Assembly (NCBI RefSeq): GCF_000471905.2
Contig: NW_006499973.1
Coordinates: 5,680,722 to 5,744,721 of the forward strand
Direction of reading: 5' to 3'
Origin: Amborella trichopoda
Lineage: Eukaryota; Streptophyta; Magnoliopsida; Amborellales; Amborellaceae
DNA: 64,000 nt
Part shown: in pieces, positions 44,320 to 56,989 of the stretch
Position numbering within the stretch: position 1 is the stretch's first letter
How the letters are laid out: each line of letters starts with the position of its first letter
Notes under the pieces: model-generated
Databases searched by the model: none
What the model saw: the letters and a program-made list of their open reading frames with translations, nothing else
What the model was told of the DNA's origin: nothing
Program-made: the position numbers and the translations under genes

Positions 44320-47300
44320 TTGTTGTCGCCTAGTCAAGGACCGTTTAAGCCAAGGAGAGCCGCTGAGGTCAAAAGACGTAAGAGGTTGACTAAAGAGTAT
44401 TCATCCGTAACTTCTATGGAAAATTTTATTAGGAACCTATCTAATAAGGTATTAGCGCCATCTAGTAGCACTCCAAGAAAAAAGAATAAAGAAGAAATTA
44501 TGATTGATAATATAAAAAATCAAATTCAAAACAGGAATATACCAAAAGTCCCTGTAACTGACGTCTATAAGAGAAAAACTTTTGAATTAAAAACAGGTTA
44601 TGCTATAAAAATCGTTGAACAAAGTTTATCTGTTCATAGTGAACAAGAAAATTTCCAATTGCTATCTGAGAAAATAATTCAATCTCATATCAAGAAAGAA
44701 TATAAATATCTGCTTATAGGACTAATACAGATAGCTATAAAACCTCTTGCATGACAAGGGTTAAACAATTCTATACTCTTAGACATAATAGGCATAATCA
44801 ATTTTCGAATTCACTGCTAGAAATAGTAGAATCAAGCTTATGTAGTGGACATGTTTATTTTGACTGTTTTCCTAATTATTCAGTATCTTGAAGTGATCCC
44901 AATATTTTCAAAGTACTATCTCTTAACCTGAAAACCCAAGGATTCGACATGAACCCAGGATCACAAAATCAAGCCTTAATATATAGAATTTGCTATAAAG
45001 TTATGAATACTTAAAACCCAAATGTATTACATATTGATACTAAAGGAAACACAATATTTTTCTAAACTAATTTAGAAAAGTCAAATACTATTATACCACA
45101 ATCGATAAATTGATGTCAAGTGGTATTACCCAAAACATGGTCTATCCAAAATGAGAATCAGAAATATAGAGTTCCTATTAATAAAAACCCTTAGCAGATT
45201 ATCGAACATTCTGATAAAGAAATAGAATTAAGATTTAGCAATAACAGAAAAACAAAAATAAAAAATACTAAATATGATACAGCTGTAAGACCAAATAAGA
45301 AAAATATTATACCAGCTACAAATTCTACTTCTTCGCTAACACAAGAACCCATAATTCAAGAATTAGTAAGAACAAGAATTAATATTCATATCCGTGAATA
45401 TAAAGCCATTGAGTCTAGTTCTTCAACTAATCATCCTTTCTCTGACTTAGACTTTGATGTATTAACCCTACAAACTGAGGAAAAGATAGATTATGAATCT
45501 CTAAGAAATGATTATTTATCATATAATAATACTGAGATCCGAAATTGGTATTTGAAATAATTTCCCCAAAATCTAATACATATAATTCATAGAAAATACT
45601 AAAGGTTTCTAAGTAAAAACAAGCAAACTATAGGTTTCTTTGATTGGTTAGTTGAAACCTTCAAAGAAAAAGATGTAATAATTCTCGATTTTAAAATAAA
45701 CACTTTAGAATCCCAATACCAGGTATTCGCTACCAGTGAAGGAGAAAACATTACTAGTATTCATCCCCCAGAGAAAGCTCTGTTGATTAAAGGAGCTTCT
45801 AAAGAAAAATCTAACCAAAAATCTAAAACCAGGGCAACACCTTACAAAATTACACCTAGTGAACATATGCATTAAATAGAATTACTACCACACATAATAG
45901 AACAAAATAATTATACCAATCTATGTCTAAAATCCATAGGAAAGCAAACAACTAGAATAGAAAATACAATAAGACAACCTCAAGAGAAAATAGAAGAAAA
46001 AAAGAAAGCAGTCTTATTTAAACGCCCTCCTAAAATAAATATGAAGAGATCTACATTAAAAGATAAATCAGAAAATAAAGAACTGATAAACCAGTTAGTT
46101 TCAAAACTATCCCAGTTAGAAATAAAAGACAAAAAAGGAAAAGGAATTCTTCTAGAATCAGAAGCTCTGACTCTTTAAGAAGAAGAAAAACCAATAATTA
46201 ATAATACCATTGAGAATATGCAAAATGCCTTTAATGAAACCCTGAATCTTAATAGAATAGATTTTGGTAAGAGATGGGTACCTACTGCCCTGGCAAGAAT
46301 GTATCATACAAGGCCTACTCCAGTAGACATACAATATGAAAAAGATCTTATTTCCCATACAGTATCATATTATGGTAGAACTATAATTAATTGGAATATC
46401 GATGGTATGTCTGACCATCAAATATTGGATACAATGAAGCATATGACTATGAATGCTTCAGCATGCAAAATAGCAGGAAACCATGATCAGGAGGTAGCCA
46501 AAGCCATTGTCTGCGGATTTACAGGATGGCATAGAGGCTAGTGGGACTTTCATTTGGAAGAAGTCTCAAAAAACCAAATACTCAACGCTTCAAGACAATG
46601 ATTGTTAAAAATGAACAAAATCAAGACATACCTTATAGCGAAAGTGACGCAATTATAGCCTCATATATACTATAACTTTGCACTTTGCTGGAAGAACTTC
46701 ACTTTTAAATGCTAGATCCGAAGATCTGCGGTCAAATTTAAAATGTCTTACATTATTACATTACAAGTGGTACAAAGATGTATTTTTCTCTCGATTACTC
46801 ACTCAAGAGGATAGTAGTGCCGATCATTGGAAAGAAAAATTTATAGCCGGCTTACCCCACTTGTTTGCAGAAAAGACTCATACCCGAATTAAAAATAAAA
46901 GTGGAGGAATAATAGCATACTCTTCTTATACCCTAGGAGAACTTTATGTTGAAATTTGTGCAGAAGGGCTTGCCCTATGTACAGATTTAAAACTCAAAAG
47001 ACAATTAGATAAACATAAAATGACAGGGAAAAAAGAATTAGGAGATTTCTGTGAGCAATTTGGATACAGTATCAATACTTCCCCAAATAAAATCTATAAG
47101 AAAAGAAAAATATCTAAAAAACCCAAATGGGAGCAAAAGAATAAAATAACTCAAAAGGAAAAATTTATAAAAAAGTTCTCCCCTAAAAATAAAAGGACAA
47201 AAAGAAAATAATCAGTTTGTCACAGATGCGGTAAAATAGGTCATTACAAAAATAACTATAAATTTAAAAAACAAATAAACGCTATCATATTAGATGAAGA

Positions 47301-49848
47301 ATTAAGAAAACAGATATATAATATCATTCAGATAAGAGAAGACTCGTCTGAGTCATCCTCAGACGATACTGAACCTATAACCCAAATAATTAGTGATGAA
47401 AATCTAATATGGAGTAGTTCAGATGATAGTACTAGTACTGATGAACACATGAAAGAATGCTTGTACAATACTCTTACTAATGAAGAAAAATTAATATTAG
47501 ATTTAATAGATAAAATTTCTGACCCCGATGAAAAACGTGAAACAATATCTCAATACATAAAAATAGATAAGTCCAAAAATAAGCCTACTTCTTTCATAAA
47601 AACCCCAGAAGATTATAGTTTTTCAGAGATACTTAAAAGAATAAATAAGAAGGAAATTGGTCCAAGAGAACCTACTATATCCGAATTAAAGCAAGAAATT
47701 AATGAGGTAAAAGCAGAAGTTAGACAACTCATAAATAGAATTAGAATATTAGAACTCGATACAGAATTCTCTGAAAATAATTTAGAAGAAGATGAATTAG
47801 AATTTGATAAATTAATAAGAAAAAATAAACCACTTATAATAAGCGAAGAACCTGAATCCTCTGAAAAGATAGAAAAATATTACTTTAAATCTTATTAATA
47901 AGGTCATTACTCAAAAATGGTTTATATTAGTAAAATATATTATAAATAATGCCAATAGCTTTCAATCTTTAGCTTTAATCGATTCAGGTGCAGATTGAAA
48001 CTGTATCAATGAAGGATTAGTTCCTAGTAAATACTTGGATAAAACCACTCAAATACTTAATACAGTTGACGGTAGTAGACTTATTATTAACTATAAATTG
48101 TCCAAAGCTGCTGTTTTTTATAATGGATATTGTATTCCAACACCCTTCATCATGGTTAAAGGATTAAGTCAATCAGTAATCCTAGGAACTCTATTTCTGA
48201 GTCTACTTTATCATTTAACGATAGACAATACTAGAATAGAATCCAATATAGCTGGACAGAAAGTTAAATTTTAATTTATTGATAAACCGAAAATAAAAGA
48301 AATTAATAATATGAAATAAAAAATGGAAAATAAGGAAAAAAATTTATGCTCTTTAAAAATAGAAGTTAAATATAAACTAATAGAAGAACAGTTAGTACTT
48401 CCAGAAAATAAACAAAATATTGAAAATCTTCGAAGACAGATAGAAAAAGAAGTTTGTAATGATTTGCCTAATGCTTTTTGGGAAAGAAAATAACATATGG
48501 TCCGCCTACCATATGAAGAAGGATTTGATGAAAGCAAAATACCAACCAAGGCAAGGCCTATTCAAATGAATGCCAAACTTCTTTAAATATGTAAAAAAGA
48601 AATAGATGAATTATTAAATAAAGGATTAATCAGAAAAAATGCATCTCCTTGGAGCTGTGCTGCATTCTATGTAAATAACTCAGCAGAAAAGGAACGAGGA
48701 GTTCCAAGACTTGTAATAAATTATAAACCTTTAAATAAAGTTCTTAAATGGATAAGATATCCTATACCAAATAAAAAAGACCAACTTGACAGATTAGTAA
48801 ATGCGTGTATTTTTTCTAAGTTCGACTTAAAAGCTGGATATTGGCAAATCCAGATTAATGAAAAAGATAAACATAAAACAACTTTTAATATACCTTTTGG
48901 CCATAATAAATGGAATGTTATGCCCTTCGGACTTAAGAATGCCCCATCAAAATTCCAAAAAATAATGAATGAGGTTTTTAACCCATAAATTAAATTTTTG
49001 CTTGCCAATATTGATGATGTGTTAATTTTTTCAGAAGATATGCAACAGTAGTTCAAGCACCTTAATACTTTCCTAAATTCCATCAAGAATGCAGATTTGC
49101 TACTATCTGCTAGAAAAAGAAATTTATGCCAAACAAAAAATTAGATTTCTTGGCCATAATATTCATCAGGGAACTATAGTTCCAATTGATAGAGTGATCC
49201 AATTCGCTGATAAATTTCCTTATATAATTCTTAATAAAGCCGAATTACAAAGGTTTTTAGGATGTTTAAACTATATTGCTGATTTCTATAAAGAATTAGC
49301 ACTTGATGCTAAACCTTTATGTAATAGATTACGAAAAAATCCTCCTAAGTGGACGGAAGAACATACATTGGCAGTTCAAAAACTAAAAAGAAAAGCAAAA
49401 GAATTACCTAGCTTTCAAAATAATTGAATGTGATGCCTCTGAACTTGGATTAGGAGGAATCTTAAAATAAAAGGTAAATAATCAAGAACAATTAGTTCGT
49501 TTTACCTCTAAGGCTTGGAACACTACTCAGCAAAATTATTGCATTATAAAGTACCAAAGTGAAATCCTTAATGCAAACTTTTTAATTCGAACCGATTGTA
49601 AAGCAGCTCGTGATGTTCTTCTAAAAGATGTTCAAAACCTTATCTCTAAACAAGTTTTTGCCAGGTGGCAAGCTATTCTCTCTTCTTTCAATTTTTCTAT
49701 TGAACATTTAAAAGGTTCTCCCAATCATCTGCCTGACTTTTTGACTCGTGAATTTTTGCAGGGGGGACCTAGAGCCGCCACCTTACCAAGAGCCAGAGCC
49801 AACAAATACGAATACAAATACAAAAATAAATATGAATATTCGAAATAG
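44320..49848 (+). pseudogene. Pararetrovirus ORF1 polyprotein, copy B
   Basis: The frame opens after a TGA at 44,314 with TTG codons. The first in-frame ATG is 44,416, after a basic stretch (RRAAEVKRRKRL). Domains: movement protein of the 30K type (44,500-45,150), linker and coiled coil (45,630-46,190), coat protein (46,218-47,211), CCHC knuckle at about 47,219-47,263 with its last Cys changed to Tyr and a stop just before it, and an acidic region (47,340-47,880). The protease DSGAD (47,981) is followed by a stop. RT runs 48,590-49,330 with the catalytic tetrad reading NIDD instead of YIDD (49,007-49,018). RNase H (49,420-49,740) has a deletion of about 40 bp. The terminal stop is TAG at 49,846. 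Many breaks; no product expected. Confidence 0.85.
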
Positions 49849-51025
49849 CCAAAAGGGCAAAGCCCGTATGGATATTGTCCCAACCTCTTCTGATGAATCA
49901 CCATTGGCACATTATCCACCGTTATCACCATCCAGTCTTATAATAAATTACCCCGAATATTCAAGCCAACCTACATATTCTCCAACTCCAGTTTTTATTC
50001 AGTCACCCATTCCTAAAAAGATGTCCTCGATGGGAAAATCCCAGTTTGAAGAAACTACCTATTTGATAGACTCAATAATAGAAAGTGAACACGCTATGCT
50101 TGACCCAAATAATGTAGCCAACCTTTACTTGCATAAAAACCTCTATCCCTCTAACGAGAATAAAACCCGAGAATGGTATGAGGTTGTATTACTAGAAACA
50201 AGCTCTATCTCCATGGTTCATTATTACCATAAAAATAAAAATATAGTAGCACATTCTAAAATGCAAATTAGAAAAATGTTATCATATGATGAATGGGGAT
50301 CAGACCCTTCTAGAGCAAAGAAACTCCAGGCACAAGAATTTTATAATAAATATTTTCGATATGCTGAATACATCGATGCCTGGCATAAGATATTTGCCAT
50401 ACAAAATGCCAATAATTCTCATACAAGGTTTCTGTAATTCAAAATACCAATCACTGAAATATTCCCAAATTGGTTTCATAATTGGTTCATGATCTGGGGA
50501 TCTGGATCCCAAATCCTACCAGAAAGCTTGCAAGTATCTCAAGCAAGGTTTGTTGAATATAATGGGAAAGATCCCAACATAGATTACCATTTGTATATCA
50601 TGGCCATCTACCAGATACCATAGATTATGAAATGGAAATATAAAAAATTTGAAAATACTACAAATAATTTTTAATATATTCCTCGATTGGGAAAGAAGAT
50701 TTTTGTCAAATGGTCGGATTTGTTAAAAAATGATGGTTTGAACCCAGACAAAATTATATTACAGAAAATACCTGAACCATCCTCATCACAATATGAAAGC
50801 CCATATAATTTCTCTGAATATATCCGACAATTGAAAAAACGAAACCCTCAAACAACAAAAGAAGAGTTGGAAAAACAACTCTTGCAAATCTTTGAAGAAG
50901 ATGCCGAAAGAGAATCTTCTCAACAAAATGAAGATATTGAAGAAGATCGACAAGATACTGAAGATTACAAAACCAGAACATGTTCGATCAGCAAAAGTAC
51001 TTACCTGTCCCAACTGCTACAGTAA
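49832..51025 (+). pseudogene. Pararetrovirus ORF2, function unknown, copy B
   Basis: The ATG at 49,832 (MNIRN) overlaps the ORF1 stop by 17 nt in another frame, a spacing suited to reinitiation. The first part is open to 50,437. After a frameshift related sequence continues, and a last open part (50,687-51,025) has an acidic, Gln/Glu-rich, coiled-coil-like C-terminus. The middle contains YNKYFRYAEYIDAWHKIF. I do not recognise a family; it does not obviously resemble the caulimovirus transactivator. The same ORF is found in copies A and D. Confidence 0.7.
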
Positions 51026-51326
51026 AAATTCTCCACCTATCCCTATAGCTACAGTAAAAAATCTCCACCTGTCCCGACAACTACAGTAAAAATTCTCCAC
51101 CTGTCCCGATAGCTACAATAAAGAATCTCCACCTGTCTCGCTCCACCGACGCCTCAGTCCAAAACAGTCTCACTGCACCGACGCTCTAGTCCAAAAGATC
51201 TCGCTTCTCCGACACTCCAGTAAATATCCTGTCGGCCACCTGCTGCCAGCTCTCAATCCGGCCATCCACATGTAATGATCAAAGCTTCATCCAGCCATCC
51301 ATCGGAAGCTCGACCTCTATATAAGG
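51000..51326 (+). promoter_or_regulatory. Viral promoter region, copy B: tandem repeats and TATA box
   Basis: Three or four units of about 33 bp (CTACAGTAAAAATTCTCCAC plus CTGTCCCGAYA) lie at 51,010-51,130, followed by about three CACCGACGCYYYAGTCCAAAA units to 51,235. TATATAAGG is at 51,318-51,326. This layout, with repeats upstream of a TATA box between the last ORF and the primer site, is that of a pararetrovirus pregenomic promoter. Confidence 0.65.
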
Positions 51327-51831
51327 AAAAGAAGTCAAAGAAAGAAGACATCGAAAAAAGATCAGAAAAATTTCAGGGAGACTTTCTAGAGATCTCTCCA
51401 CTCTTAGCTCTTCTCTTTTCTAGCTTTCATCCTCTTTCTCTCTTCTGGGATTTGCCTATGCTACTACAAGCTACTACCGAAAGTTTGCTTCATCTTAATA
51501 CTAAGTTGTGCTTTCCAGGTAACCTCTATCTGTAATTCTTTGTATCATATTTCTATGTGTGACTGTAATTGTAATTCCCTACCTTCGTACTCTCCTGATG
51601 ATTGGAAGCTGTTTACCAGCTTTTGCATCTGTCATATGTAAGTTTGTATTTCCGTTTATATGCAAATTAAGTTAATTTTTAGTATTAAATTGTGTGGTAC
51701 TATTTATACTAGTTGGATTGTAATAGACATAACTCCATTTTCTGTTGTTGTAATTATACTCTCTTTGTTATATTATATCAGAATCATTAGAAGGATTTTA
51801 TAGATTAACAATTAGGTCCTGGCTTCAAAAT
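51327..51831 (+). other. Viral leader between TATA box and primer site, copy B
   Basis: The roughly 500 nt stretch is non-coding with short upstream ATGs. Its start would coincide with the pregenomic RNA 5' end near 51,350. The same leader occurs at 41,840-42,240 (copy A) and 56,230-56,680 (copy D). Confidence 0.5.
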
Positions 51832-51847
51832 GGTATCAGAGCCATGA
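51832..51847 (+). promoter_or_regulatory. tRNA-Met primer binding site, copy B2
   Basis: TGGTATCAGAGCCATG: the first 14 bases fit the 3' end of plant initiator tRNA-Met, as in known Caulimoviridae. This is the only unmutated copy in the window. Confidence 0.9.
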
Positions 51848-51974
51848 TAAAATATTCTTCTAAAACAGCTTTATCAAAAGACTGTTAGTGGATAACGTTT
51901 TTACCTTAAGACATAGGCACCTAATAAAATTCTGTCATACGAGAGTTAGTCCGAGAGTTGAAACTTGTTGTCGC

Positions 51975-53851
51975 TCAGTCAAGGACCGTTTAGGCCAGGG
52001 AGAGCCGCTAAGGTCAAAAGACGTAAGAGGTTGACTAAAGAGTATTCATCCGTAACCTCTATGGAAAATTTTATTAGGAACCTATCTAATAAGGTATTAG
52101 CGCCATCTAATAGCACTCTAAGAATAAAGAATAAAGAATAAAGAATAAATTATGATTGATAATATAGAAAATCAAATTCAAAACTGGAATATACCAAAAG
52201 TCCCTGTAACTGACGTCTATAAGAGAAGAACTTTTGAATTAAAAACAGGTTATGCTATAAAAACCGTTGAACAAAGTTTATCTGTTCATAGTGAACAAGA
52301 AAATTTCCAATTGCTATCTGAGAAAATAATTCAATCTCATATCAAGAAAGAATATAAATATCTGCATATAGGACTAATACAGATAGCTATAAAACCTCTT
52401 ACAAGAGTAGGGTTAAACAATTCTATACTCCTTTGTCCTAGAGATAATAGGCAAAATCAATTTTCCGATTCACTGTTAGGAATAGTAGAATCAAGCTTAT
52501 ATAGTGGACCGGTTTATTTTAACTGTTTTCCTAACTATTCAGTATCTTTAAGTGATCCCAATATTCTCAAAGTACAAACTCTTAACCTGAAAACCCAAGG
52601 ATTCGACATGAACCCAAGATCACAAAATCTAGCCTTAATATATAGAATTTGCTATAAAGTTATGAATACCTTAAACCCAAATGTATTACATATTGATACT
52701 AAACGAAACACAATATTTTTCCAAACTAATTTAGAAAAGTCAAATACTATTATACCAAAATCCATAAATTGGGGTATTACCCAATACATGGTCTATCCAA
52801 AATGAGAATCAGAAATATAGAGTTCCTATTAATAAAAACCCTGAGAAGATTATCGAACATCCTGATGGAGAAATAGAATTAAGATTTAGCAATAACAGAA
52901 AAACAAAAATAAAAAATACTAAAGATGATATAGCTGTAAGACCAAATAAGAAAAATATTATAGCAGCTAGAAATTCTACTTCTTCGCTAACACAAGAACC
53001 CATAATTCAAAGATTAGTAAGAATAAGAAGTAATATTCCTATCCCTGAATATAAACCCATTGAGTCTAGTTCTTCAACTAATCAGCCTTTCTCTGACTTA
53101 GACTTTGATGTATTAACCCTACAAATTGAGGAAAAGATAGATTATGAATCTCTAAGAAAAGATTATTTATCAGATAATAATACTGAGATCAGAAACTGGT
53201 ATTTGAAAGAATTTCCCCAAAATCTAATAGATATACTTCATAGAAAATACAAAAGGTTTCTAAGAAAAAATAAGCAAACTATAAGTTTCTTTGATTGGTT
53301 AGTTGAAACCCTCAAAGAAAAAGATGTAATAATTACCGATTTTAAAATAAACACTTTAGAATCCCAATACCAGGTATTCGCTACCAGTGAAGGAGAAAAC
53401 ATTACCAGTATTCATCCCCTAGAGAAAGCTCTGTTGATTAAAGGCGCTTCTAAAGAAAAATCTGAGCAAAAATCTGAAACCAGGGCAACACCTTACAAAA
53501 TTACACCCAGTGAACGTATGCATAAAATAGAATTACTACCACACATAATAGAACAAAATAATTATACCAATCTTTGTTTAAAATCCATAGGAAAGCAAAC
53601 AACTAGAGTAGAAAATATTATAAGACAACCTCAAGAGCAAATAGAAGAAAAAAAGAAAGCAGTCTTATTTAAACCCCCTCCTGAAATAAATATGAAGAGA
53701 TTTACATTAAAAGATAAGTCAGAAAATAAAGAACTGATAGACCAGTTAGTTTCAAAACCCTCCCAATTAGAAATAAAAGATAAAAAAGGAAAAGGAACTC
53801 TTCTAGAATCAGAAGCTCTGACTCTTCAAGAAGAAGAAAAACTAATAATTA
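51975..53851 (+). pseudogene. Pararetrovirus ORF1 5' part, copy B2
   Basis: The basic N-terminal stretch is at 51,975-52,080. The movement-protein domain is open from 52,152 to 52,805 (217 codons), the best-kept movement region here. The linker with the LLPHIIEQNNYT and coiled-coil part is open from 53,203 to 53,851. A TAA from local duplication of AAAGAATAA (52,130-52,150) and a shift near 52,800 break it. Confidence 0.85.
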
Positions 53852-56229
53852 AAACAAATCTGTCAAGTAGGCCTTTTTTATTGTGTATAGGATATCTTAT
53901 CCATTTAAGAACTTTATTTAAAGGCTTATAATTTATTACAAGTCTTGGAACTCCTCGTTCCTTTTCTGCTGCGTTATTTACGTAGAATGCGGCGCAGCTC
54001 CAAGGAGATGCACTTTTTCTGATCAATCCTTTATTTAATAATGTTCTTCCGTCCACTTAGGAGGATTTTTTCGGAATCTATTATATAAAGGTTTAGCATC
54101 AGGTGCTAATTCTTTATAGAAATCAGCAATATAGTTTAAACATCCTAAAAACCCTTGTAATTCAGTTTTATTAAGAATTATATCAGGAAATTTATCAGCG
54201 AATTGGTTCGCTCTATCAATTGGAATTATAGTTCCCTGATGAATATTATGGCCAAGAAATCTAATTTTTGTTCAGCATAAATTTATTTTTCTAGCAGATA
54301 CTACCAAACCTGCATTCTTGATGGCATTTAGGAAAGTATTCAGGTGCTTGAAGTGCTGCTGCATATCTTCTGAAAAAATTAACACATCATCAATATAGAC
54401 ATGCATAAATTTAATATATGGGTTAAATAGTTAATAATAAGTCCACTACCGTCAGCATTATTAAGTATTTGAGTGGTTTTATCAAAGTATTTACTAGGAA
54501 CTGATCCTTCATTGATAGAGTTTAAATCTGCCCCTGAATCGATTAAAGCTAAAGAATGAAAGCTATAATCATTATTTACAATAATTTTACTAATATAAAC
54601 CATTTTTGAGTAATGACCTTACTAATAAGATTTAAAATAATAGTTTCTGTCTTTTCGGAGGATTCAGGTTCTTCGCTTATTATAAGTGGTTTATTTTTTC
54701 TTATTAATTTATCAAATTCTAATTCATCTTCTTCTGAAAAATTTTCAGAGAATTCTGTATTGAGTTCTAATATTTTAATTCTATTTTCGAGTTGTTTAAC
54801 TTCTGCTTTTACCTCATTAATCTCTTGGTTTAATTCGGGCATAGTAGGTTCTCTTTGACCAGTTTCCTTTTTATTTGTTCTTTTAAGTATCTCTGAAAAA
54901 CTATAATCATCTGGGGTTTTTATTAAAAAAGTAGGCTTATTTTTGGACTTAGCTATTTTTATGTATTGAGATATTGTTTCGCGTTTTTCATCGGGGTCAG
55001 AAATTTTATCTATTAAATCTAATATTAAGTTTTCTTCATTAGTAAGAGTATTGCAAAAGCATTCTTTCATGTGTTCATCAGTACTAGTACTATCATCTGA
55101 ACTATTTTCGGAACTACTCCGTATTAGATTTTCATCACTATTTATTTGGGCTATAAGTTTAGTATCATCTGAGGATGACTCAGACGAGTCTTCTCCTATC
55201 TGAATCATATAATATATTTGTTTTCTTAATTCTTCATCTAATATGATAGTGTTTTTTTGTTTTTTAACTTTACAGTGATTTTTGTAGTGACCTATTTTAC
55301 CTCATCTGTAACAAACTGGTAATTTTCTTTTTGTCCTTTTATTTTTAGGGGAGAAATTTTTTATAAATTTTTCCTTTTGAGTTGTTTTATTATTTTGCTC
55401 CCATTTGGGTTTTTATATAATTTTCTTTTCTTATAGATTTTAATTGGGGAAGTATTGATACTGTATCCAAATTCCTCACAGAAATCTCCTAATTCTTTGT
55501 TCCCTGTCATTTTATGTATATCTAATTGTCTTTTAAGTTTTAAATCGGTACATAGAGCAAGCCCTTCTGTACAAATTTCAGTAGAAAGTTCTCCTAGGGT
55601 ATAAGAAGAGTATGGTATTATTCCTCCATTTTTATTTTTAATTCAGGTACGAATCTTTTCTGCAAACAAGAGAGTTATGCGGGCTATAAATTTTTCTTTC
55701 CAATGATCGGCACTACTATCCCCTCGAGTGCGTAATCGGGAGAAAAATACATCTTTGTACCACTTGTAATGTGATAATATAAGACATTTTAAATTTGACA
55801 GCAGATCTTCGGATCTAGCATTTAAAGGTGGAGTACTTCCTACAAAGTGTAAAGTTATAGTATATATGAGGGTATTAACAGCGTCACTTTCGCTATAAGG
55901 TATGTCTTGATTTTGTTCATTTTTAACAATCCATTGTCTTGTAGCATCGAGTATTTGGTTTTTTGAGAGTTCTTCCAAATGAAAGTCCCACCAGCCTCTA
56001 AGCCATCCTGTAAATCCGCTGACAATGGCTTTGGCTACCTCCTGATCAATGATTTCTTGCTATTTTGCATGCTGAAGCATACATAGTCATATGCTTCATT
56101 GTATCCAATATTTGATGATCAGACATTCCATCGGTATTCCAATTAACTATAGTTCTATCATAATATGATACTGTATGGGATATAAGATCTTCTTCGAATT
56201 GTATGTCTACTGGAGTAAGCCTTGTATGA
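53852..56229 (-). mobile_element. Endogenous pararetrovirus copy C, rearranged partial
   Basis: On the - strand it continues from copy D's leader but jumps straight into the coat protein at about 56,225, skipping the primer site, movement protein and linker. Coat, knuckle, acidic and protease parts follow to 54,430. Then comes the RT palm part (54,425-54,042, YIDD near 54,390), and last the N-terminal RT part (54,040-53,852), which should precede it. RNase H is absent. Confidence 0.85.
53852..56229 (-). pseudogene. Pararetrovirus coat-protease-RT remnant, copy C
   Basis: Coat protein pieces lie at 56,225-55,420, with a frameshift at about 55,640. The knuckle at about 55,280-55,320 has lost its second Cys codon context. 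The acidic part and protease are open at 55,208-54,576, with DSGAD at about 54,530-54,545. RT blocks are in the wrong order (see the copy C entry), so no polyprotein could be read. Confidence 0.75.
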
Positions 56230-56693
56230 AACCGATAAAATATAACAAAGAGTGTATAATTACAACAACAGAAAATGGAGCTATGTCTATTACAGTTCAA
56301 CTAGTTTAAATTGTACCACACAATTTAATACTAAAAATTAACTTAATTTGCATATTAACAGAAATACAAACTTACATATGACAGATGAAAAAGCTGGTAA
56401 ACAGCTTCCATTCATCAGGACAGTATGAAGGTAGGGAATTATAATTACAGTCACACATAGAAATATGACACAGAGAATAACAAAATACAGATAGAGGTTA
56501 CCTGGAAAGCACAACTTAGTATTAAAATGAAGCAAACTTTCGGTAGTAGCTTGTAGTAGCTTAGGCAACTCCCAAAAGAGAGAAAGAGGATGAAAGCTAG
56601 AAAAGAGAAGAGTTAAGAGTGGAGAGATCTCTAGGAAGTCTCTCTGAAATTTTTTTGATCTTTTTTCGATATCTTCTTTCTTCAACTTCTTTT

Positions 56694-56950
56694 CCTTATA
56701 TAGAGGTCGAGCTGCAGATGGATGGCTGGATGGAGCTTTGATCTTTACAGGTGGATGGCTGAATTGAGAGCTGGCAGCAGGTGGCCGACAGGATTTTTAC
56801 TGGAGCGTCGGTGAAGCGAGATCTTTTGGACTAGAGCGTCGGTGGAGCAAGACTGTTTTGGACTGGGGCGTCGGTGGAACGAGACAGGTTGAGATTCTTT
56901 ACTGTAGCTATCGGGACGGGTGGAGAATTTTTACTGTAGCTGTTGGGACA
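56694..56950 (-). promoter_or_regulatory. Viral promoter region, copy D
   Basis: TATATAAGG occupies 56,694-56,702 on the - strand. Upstream (to 56,950) lie fewer copies of the CCACCTGTCCCGATAGC and CACCGACGCYC repeats than in copy B. Confidence 0.6.
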
Positions 56951-56989
56951 AGCAATTACCTTTCCTGATGCTATTTGTAATTCGGGCTT

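Larger units (their letters stand above)
44164..51809 (+). mobile_element. Endogenous pararetrovirus copy B, full genome unit (7,646 bp)
   Basis: It runs from CAATTAGGTCTTGG to the next CAATTAGGTCCTGG at 51,810, where copy B2 continues in tandem, so one complete circle is present. Order: PBS (44,186), leader, ORF1, ORF2, repeats, TATA (51,318), leader. The length suits Caulimoviridae (about 7-9 kb). Numerous stops, frameshifts and small deletions make it defective. Confidence 0.9.
51810..53851 (+). mobile_element. Endogenous pararetrovirus copy B2, partial, in tandem with B
   Basis: It repeats the first 2.04 kb of copy B in the same orientation: leader, movement protein and linker up to the middle of ORF1. 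It is cut at 53,851, where inverted RT sequence of copy C begins. Confidence 0.9.
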
